Shown here one piece after another: positions 60,705 to 64,000 of a stretch of 64,000 nt of DNA. This DNA comes from Franconibacter helveticus LMG 23732 (GTDB taxonomy: Bacteria > Pseudomonadota > Gammaproteobacteria > Enterobacterales > Enterobacteriaceae): contig NZ_AWFX01000003.1 in the NCBI RefSeq assembly GCF_000463115.2, forward strand, positions 140,408 to 204,407. Direction: 5' to 3'. How positions within the stretch are numbered: the stretch's first letter is position 1; each line of letters opens with the position of its first letter. The translations under genes were made by a program, and so were the position numbers. Below the pieces are notes generated by a model. It saw only the letters and a program-made list of their open reading frames with translations. It was not told where the DNA came from and did no database searches.

Positions 60705-62170
60705 TGCGCCTCCACCGCCAGTTCTTCAAAGACCTCTTTGCCAAGCGAGCATTCCGGGCAGAGGAAGCTGTCCGGCACGTCGCTCCACGGCGTTCCGGGG
60801 GCGACGTTTTGCATCGGCTCGCCTTTTTCCGGGTCGTAGATCCACTGGCAAACGCTGCACTGCATGCAGCAACCGAGGTCGGCGCTTTGCGCCTGGGGCG
60901 CCGCCGTTTCAGGGATAGCGGCCTGAAGCGGCGCGGCGTCGGCGCTCACGGGCTGCGCTTTTTCCGGCAGCGGCGAGAGCGCCCAGGCACGCGCAATCTC
61001 CCGGCCATGTTCGCGGCAGGCTTCCAGCGCGTCGAGATCCGGGCGCCATTTGGCCTTCAGGCTCAGCGACATTTCAAACCCGGCGTCCTGCAAACGCGTG
61101 GAGAGACGGTCTACCGCGCCGCCGCTCCAGCCGTGGGAGCCGAACGCGCTGGCGCGTTTGTTGCGAAAACGCAGGCCGGTCATCTCTTCCACCAGGCCTG
61201 CGATCTTCGGCATCATCACGTTGTTCATGGTGGAGGTGCCGACCAGCACGCCTTTAGAGCGGAAGACGTTAGTAAGGATTTCATTTTTATCGCTGCGGGC
61301 GACGTTGAAGATTTTCACCGCCACGCGCGGGTCCACTTCCGCAATGCCCTGGGCGATGGCGTCGGCCATCATGCGGGTGTTGTTGGACATGGTGTCGTAG
61401 AAGATAGTGATGCGATCTTCCTGATAATCCGCCGCCCACTTCAGGTAAAGCTCGACGATTTGCGTCGGGTTTTCGCGCCACACCACGCCGTGGGAGGTGG
61501 CAATCATATCCACCGGCAGGTTAAAGCCGAGGATTTCGGTAATTTTCGGCGTCACCAGGCGGCTGAACGGCGTGAGGATGTTGGCGTAGTAGCGTTGGCA
61601 CTGCTCGAACAGCTCCGCCTGGTCCACTTCGTCATTAAACAGGTGTTCATCGCAGTAGTGCTGACCGAAGGCGTCGTTGCTGAAAAGCACCGCGTCGCCG
61701 GTGAGGTAAGTCATCATGCTGTCCGGCCAGTGCAGCATCGGGGTTTCGACGAAGATAAGCTGCTTGCCGTTGCCGATATCCAGCGTATCGCCGGTTTTCA
61801 CCACGTTGAAGTTCCACTCCGGGTGATGGTGGTGGCCGTTGATGGAGTCGATGCCGTTGGCGGTGCAGTAAATCGGCGTATCCGGGATGCAGTTCATCAG
61901 CTCGGAGAGCGCGCCCGCGTGGTCCTCTTCGGCATGGTTAATGATGATGTAGTCGATATCGGCAAGGTCGATTTCAGCGCGCAGGTTTTGCACGAAGTCG
62001 CGGCTGAACTTGTGGTCGACGGTGTCGATTAACACGTTTTTTTCTTCACGGATGAGGTAGCTGTTATAGCTGCTGCCTTTCAGCGTTTTGTATTCCGTGC
62101 CGTGAAAATCGCGTACTTCCCAGTCGCGCTGTCCAACCCAGTGAATATTATTTTTAACGTGAATAGCCAT
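60701..62170 (-). CDS. norV: anaerobic nitric oxide reductase flavorubredoxin NorV
   Basis: Reduces nitric oxide to nitrous oxide under anaerobic conditions. It has 489 residues: a metallo-beta-lactamase diiron domain (HAEEDHAG ligands, about 79-86), a flavodoxin domain (about 254-395, FMN loop [12 protein letters not shown]) and a C-terminal rubredoxin domain ([10 protein letters not shown] and CPECSLG). The linker before rubredoxin is about ten residues longer than in E. coli and ends LGCCMQC, adding a Cys-Cys pair. A sigma-54 promoter and three NorR-like enhancers lie upstream, but norR itself is not next to it. Confidence 0.96.
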   Translation of the reverse strand: MAIHVKNNIHWVGQRDWEVRDFHGTEYKTLKGSSYNSYLIREEKNVLIDTVDHKFSRDFVQNLRAEIDLADIDYIIINHAEEDHAGALSELMNCIPDTPIYCTANGIDSINGHHHHPEWNFNVVKTGDTLDIGNGKQLIFVETPMLHWPDSMMTYLTGDAVLFSNDAFGQHYCDEHLFNDEVDQAELFEQCQRYYANILTPFSRLVTPKITEILGFNLPVDMIATSHGVVWRENPTQIVELYLKWAADYQEDRITIFYDTMSNNTRMMADAIAQGIAEVDPRVAVKIFNVARSDKNEILTNVFRSKGVLVGTSTMNNVMMPKIAGLVEEMTGLRFRNKRASAFGSHGWSGGAVDRLSTRLQDAGFEMSLSLKAKWRPDLDALEACREHGREIARAWALSPLPEKAQPVSADAAPLQAAIPETAAPQAQSADLGCCMQCSVCQWIYDPEKGEPMQNVAPGTPWSDVPDSFLCPECSLGKEVFEELAVEAQ

Positions 62171-62209
62171 TGATGTATCTCCGCAGAATGTAAGCTTTGC
62201 GGGGACTAT

Positions 62210-62225
62210 TACAAAAGGCGTGCCA
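62210..62225 (-). promoter_or_regulatory. sigma-54 promoter of norVW
   Basis: Minus strand TGGCACGCCTTTTGTA, matching the consensus TGGCACG-N4-TTGCA except one base in the -12 element. It ends 40 bases before the norV ATG. Confidence 0.87.
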
Positions 62226-62280
62226 GTTTTTTAAGTTCTTGTTATTAAAATATTTTTAAAATGATGGCATCACGCATGCT

Positions 62281-62336
62281 GTCATTTTGACGTTGTTAGA
62301 AATAGTCTTTTTGACACTGAAAATTGTCTTTTTGAC
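62281..62336. promoter_or_regulatory. three NorR enhancer sites
   Basis: GTCATTTTGAC at 62281-62291, GTCTTTTTGAC at 62305-62315 and GTCTTTTTGAC at 62326-62336 each match GT-N7-AC, the NorR binding motif, at 24- and 21-base intervals. They lie 56-126 bases upstream of the -24 element. The intervening A/T-rich stretch could hold IHF. Confidence 0.87.
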
Positions 62337-62354
62337 TATTTTTCACTGCCAGTA

Positions 62355-62375
62355 AACCCGCCTTACTGGCGGGTT
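62355..62375 (-). terminator. hairpin over the yjdF stop codon
   Basis: AACCCGCC, five bases, GGCGGGTT includes the end of yjdF. On the minus strand it is followed by a poor T-stretch, so it is a weak terminator ahead of the norV enhancer region. Confidence 0.5.
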
Positions 62376-62989
62376 CGTTTCATAACGTTTTCAATCTGCC
62401 GTGAATGCCAGCGCCCCAGCACAAACACGGTGAAGGCTGCCCCCAGCAACGCGCAAAGCATGTCGGCCTGGGTATCCCATTCGTCGCCCTGGGTGCCGAG
62501 AAAATCGTCCGCGTCTTTACCCAACGCCAGCGCGACCCACCACTCAATCAGTTCGTAAAACGCGCTGATGGCGAGCGTGACGCAGCAGACCAGAAACGCC
62601 AGCATCTTCGCGCCCAGCCGGTAACCGCCGCGCGCCAGCACTTCCCGCGCCGAAAGCGACACCACCAGCCCCTGAAGCAGATGGCCGAAGCGGTCGTAGG
62701 GGTTGCGCGCAAGCCCCAGCCACTCCTGAACATAAAAACCAACAGGCACGCGAGCGTAGGAATACATGCCGCCGACAATAAGCGAAACGCAGCCGACAAA
62801 AATCAGCGAATAAAGCACAGGCGTAAGCGGGTAGCGCCTGGCGGTGGCCCAGAGAATGGGCACGATAATGAAAATCGGCATTACTTCCATCAGCCAGGTG
62901 AGCCTGCGCTCTGTCGTAAGGGCGGTGATAATCAACAGCAGCGCCAGCAGCGCCACGCCGGCGGTGAAATAAAACGGTCGGGATTTCAT
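62363..62989 (-). CDS. yjdF: YjdF-like DUF2238 inner membrane protein
   Basis: A 208-residue membrane protein (E. coli YjdF 209) with about six transmembrane segments. The family motif NPYDRFGHLLQGLVVSL and the acidic ELIEWWVALALGKDADDFLG are conserved. Function is unknown. The ATG at 62989 follows AAGGA and gives the E. coli N-terminus; the reading frame is open far upstream but without a better start. It occupies the position that norR has in other enterobacteria, though in the opposite orientation to norR. Confidence 0.88.
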   Translation of the reverse strand: MKSRPFYFTAGVALLALLLIITALTTERRLTWLMEVMPIFIIVPILWATARRYPLTPVLYSLIFVGCVSLIVGGMYSYARVPVGFYVQEWLGLARNPYDRFGHLLQGLVVSLSAREVLARGGYRLGAKMLAFLVCCVTLAISAFYELIEWWVALALGKDADDFLGTQGDEWDTQADMLCALLGAAFTVFVLGRWHSRQIENVMKRTRQ

Positions 62990-63278
62990 CAGCGATCCTT
63001 CACTAAGGTAAAAGTACTGTTTAGTTGAAAAGCGAGAAAAAACAACGTGGGCGGCGCGCAAACCCCGCAGCGATGCCCGCTTCGAATTGATAATGCTGGC
63101 TGGTGAGCAGCGTTTCGCCCACGCGGTTGGCTTCTTTCTTGCCTTTAATCGGCCGCGAAGCGTTACAGAGATCAAGCCGCTGCGAAGAGATGCCGGAGTC
63201 GCTTTTCAGGCCGCCCGGCGGGGATGATGGCAGGGGGGGATGGAGAATCAATGGTATGACGGGTACACATGACTACTG

Positions 63279-63353
63279 ATGCTGATATCTGTTTTTATTA
63301 ACTGTGTATTTATCTGGCTGGTCGTCGCCGCCTGCACCAGAAAAAACTCATAA
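63279..63353 (+). CDS. candidate 24-residue membrane peptide
   Basis: An ATG at 63279 opens 24 codons (MLISVFINCVFIW, then LVVAACTRKNS) to a TAA at 63351: one hydrophobic helix with a short basic tail, as in small membrane proteins and type I toxins. A rho-independent terminator starts eight bases after the stop, which supports a real short transcript. A ten-codon frame starting at 63269 overlaps it in another frame and could couple translation. No good Shine-Dalgarno sequence precedes the ATG. I do not recognise the peptide. Confidence 0.35.
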   Translation: MLISVFINCVFIWLVVAACTRKNS

Positions 63354-63361
63354 TGTGAGTA

Positions 63362-63388
63362 GCGGCGCGTTCAGCCCGCGCCGCTTTT
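63362..63388 (+). terminator. rho-independent terminator
   Basis: GCGGCGCG, seven-base loop, CGCGCCGC, then TTTTG. It follows the 24-codon candidate and has no other plus-strand gene ahead of it. Confidence 0.75.
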
Positions 63389-63785
63389 GTCTCAATTAAT
63401 CCCTGGCCGAAGAGGCCATCAGGTGAACCGCGTTAATATCAAAGAGCATTAATCCGTTGTTGTCGTTTTTTGCAAGACCGTATTATCAAAAGCACGTTGC
63501 GAGTGGTATTGCATATCCTGTGGAAAGGCGCTAACTGTCCAATAAGCTGTAAAGCAATCGTTTAAATTGTCGAAGCACGTAACCGCACGTTGTAGCTTTC
63601 AACCGCGTCTGCACAATCATGCGTCGGGATTGGTCTTTTTGGGGATGGATAAAATTCTGCTCACCAGAGGCTGCCATATGGTCACAAGCTTTACCCTCGT
63701 TCACGCTTCTGTTGATGCTCCTGCCCGTTTGCCTGATCAGGAATCTGAAGCGCAACTCTGACATCACATAAGGCTTGTTTCGCGG

Positions 63786-63928
63786 TTATTTAGCATCGGC
63801 AATGTGCGCTGCCAGCCCTGTCTGCTCCGGCGCGATATGATCGGCCAGCAGATGTTTGTCCGGGTAACTGCCCCCATTTTGTGAGCGAAAGGGGATCGGC
63901 GCGTCGTCAAACAGCCCTGCCAGTCGGC
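63786..63928 (-). pseudogene. C-terminal fragment of a gene cut by IS1
   Basis: The minus strand reads an open frame from the IS1 border to a TAA at 63786-63788, about 47 codons including APIPFRSQNGGSYPDKHLLA and HIAPEQTGLAAHIADAK. It looks like the end of a real protein. The style recalls NADPH-dependent FMN reductase or flavodoxin-like quinone reductases, but this is tentative. The 5' part should lie beyond the IS1, outside the window, so the gene appears interrupted. Confidence 0.5.
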
Positions 63929-64000
63929 GGTAATGACTCCAACTTATTGATAGTGTTTTATGTTCAGATAATGCCCGATGACTTTGTCATGCAGCTCCAC
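63929..64000 (-). mobile_element. IS1 element, right end (continues outside window)
   Basis: From 63929 the sequence reads GGTAATGACTCCAACTTATT and onward as the right inverted repeat of IS1. The element runs out of the window to the right. Orientation places the transposase genes on the minus strand. The nine bases before it (63920-63928) would be the target duplication, which cannot be checked here. Confidence 0.93.
63944..64000 (-). CDS. insB: IS1 transposase InsB, C-terminal end
   Basis: The minus strand encodes VELHDKVIGHYLNIKHYQ followed by TAA at 63944-63946, the exact C-terminus of IS1 InsB. InsB is the catalytic part of the InsAB' frameshift transposase. Only the last 18 codons are inside the window. 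Confidence 0.92.
   Translation of the reverse strand: MELHDKVIGHYLNIKHYQ

Larger units (their letters stand above)
62990..63785. other. intergenic region with no confident gene
   Basis: About 800 bases between yjdF and an insertion-truncated gene. Apart from the 24-codon candidate and its terminator, I see only short unrecognised open frames on both strands. One, at 63021-63251 on the minus strand, and another, at 63531-63767 on the minus strand, have no ribosome site or recognisable similarity. CTGGCC/GGCCAT near 63408 forms a short stem. It may be decayed accessory DNA. Confidence 0.5.

Noticed and set aside
60704..62032. A 442-codon open frame on the plus strand across norV
   Set aside because: It is the exact antisense of the well-supported norV gene and results from high GC at third codon positions; its composition (very His/Arg/Val-rich) is not protein-like.
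63021..63251. A 76-codon minus-strand frame upstream of yjdF
   Set aside because: No ribosome site, no recognisable similarity, and it has no consistent start; not enough to call a gene.
63531..63767. A 78-codon minus-strand frame between yjdF and the IS1-cut gene
   Set aside because: Not recognised, overlapped by an open frame on the other strand, without a clear ribosome site. It could be decayed coding sequence.
62170..64000. norR hidden between norV and the window end
   Set aside because: No sigma-54 activator motifs (GAFTGA, Walker A of AAA+) appear on either strand here; yjdF and short frames fill the space.

Overview
The window is chromosomal DNA from a member of the Enterobacteriaceae. 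Most genes are recognisable orthologues of Escherichia coli genes (rlmG, fadH, the lsr set, patA, aer, ygiQ, yqhD, metC, exbBD, yqhA, norVW), in blocks whose order resembles the 68-70 min region of E. coli. The DNA looks GC-rich and the accessory inserts suggest an Enterobacter/Cronobacter-type genus; the species cannot be fixed from this sequence alone. No rRNA, tRNA or CRISPR array was seen.

Layout. 1-6.1 kb: ygjR (cut by the window edge), ygjQ, ygjP, rlmG, a ~0.86 kb tandem repeat array, and fadH. 6.3-14.9 kb: complete autoinducer-2 uptake and processing locus, with lsrK-lsrR facing lsrACDBFG and paired candidate LsrR operators between them. 15.0-22.7 kb: a chaperone-usher fimbrial operon read leftwards (major pilin, minor pilin, chaperone, usher, two-domain adhesin, two pilins, a second chaperone, and a small cysteine-free secreted protein resembling the N-terminal stalk of ScsC). 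23.3-29.7 kb: putrescine aminotransferase patA with sigma-54/NtrC signals, a DgcZ-like diguanylate cyclase, Aer and a second chemoreceptor, the last two behind sigma-28 promoters. 30-47 kb: yqjI-yqjH (nickel/iron), ygiQ, a DASS anion transporter, dkgA-yqhD-yqhC (aldehyde reduction), yghB, metC, exbBD, yghA, three unrecognised small genes, yqhA, yghZ.

47.3-59.1 kb is more accessory: a YghX-type hydrolase, an MscS-like channel, an unrecognised 381-residue protein, a PAS-GGDEF cyclase, and a seven-gene operon with a divergent LacI regulator. That operon combines a FraB/FrlB-type deglycase (both catalytic residues present), a FrlD-type kinase, a FrlC-type epimerase, a complete polar-amino-acid ABC importer and an EamA exporter. 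It reads as a pathway for importing and dismantling an Amadori compound (fructosyl-amino acid), a gene combination I do not recognise as a described system.

59-64 kb: norVW with a sigma-54 promoter and three NorR-type enhancer sites, but no divergent norR. The next gene is yjdF. A YeaR-like protein gene follows norW behind a leader terminator. The right edge holds a possible 24-codon membrane peptide, a gene fragment cut by an insertion, and the right end of an IS1 element.

The regulation visible in the sequence fits the gene content: AI-2 quorum signalling, flagellar/chemotaxis regulon, nitrogen control, Fur, MetJ and nitric-oxide sensing each have recognisable sites.
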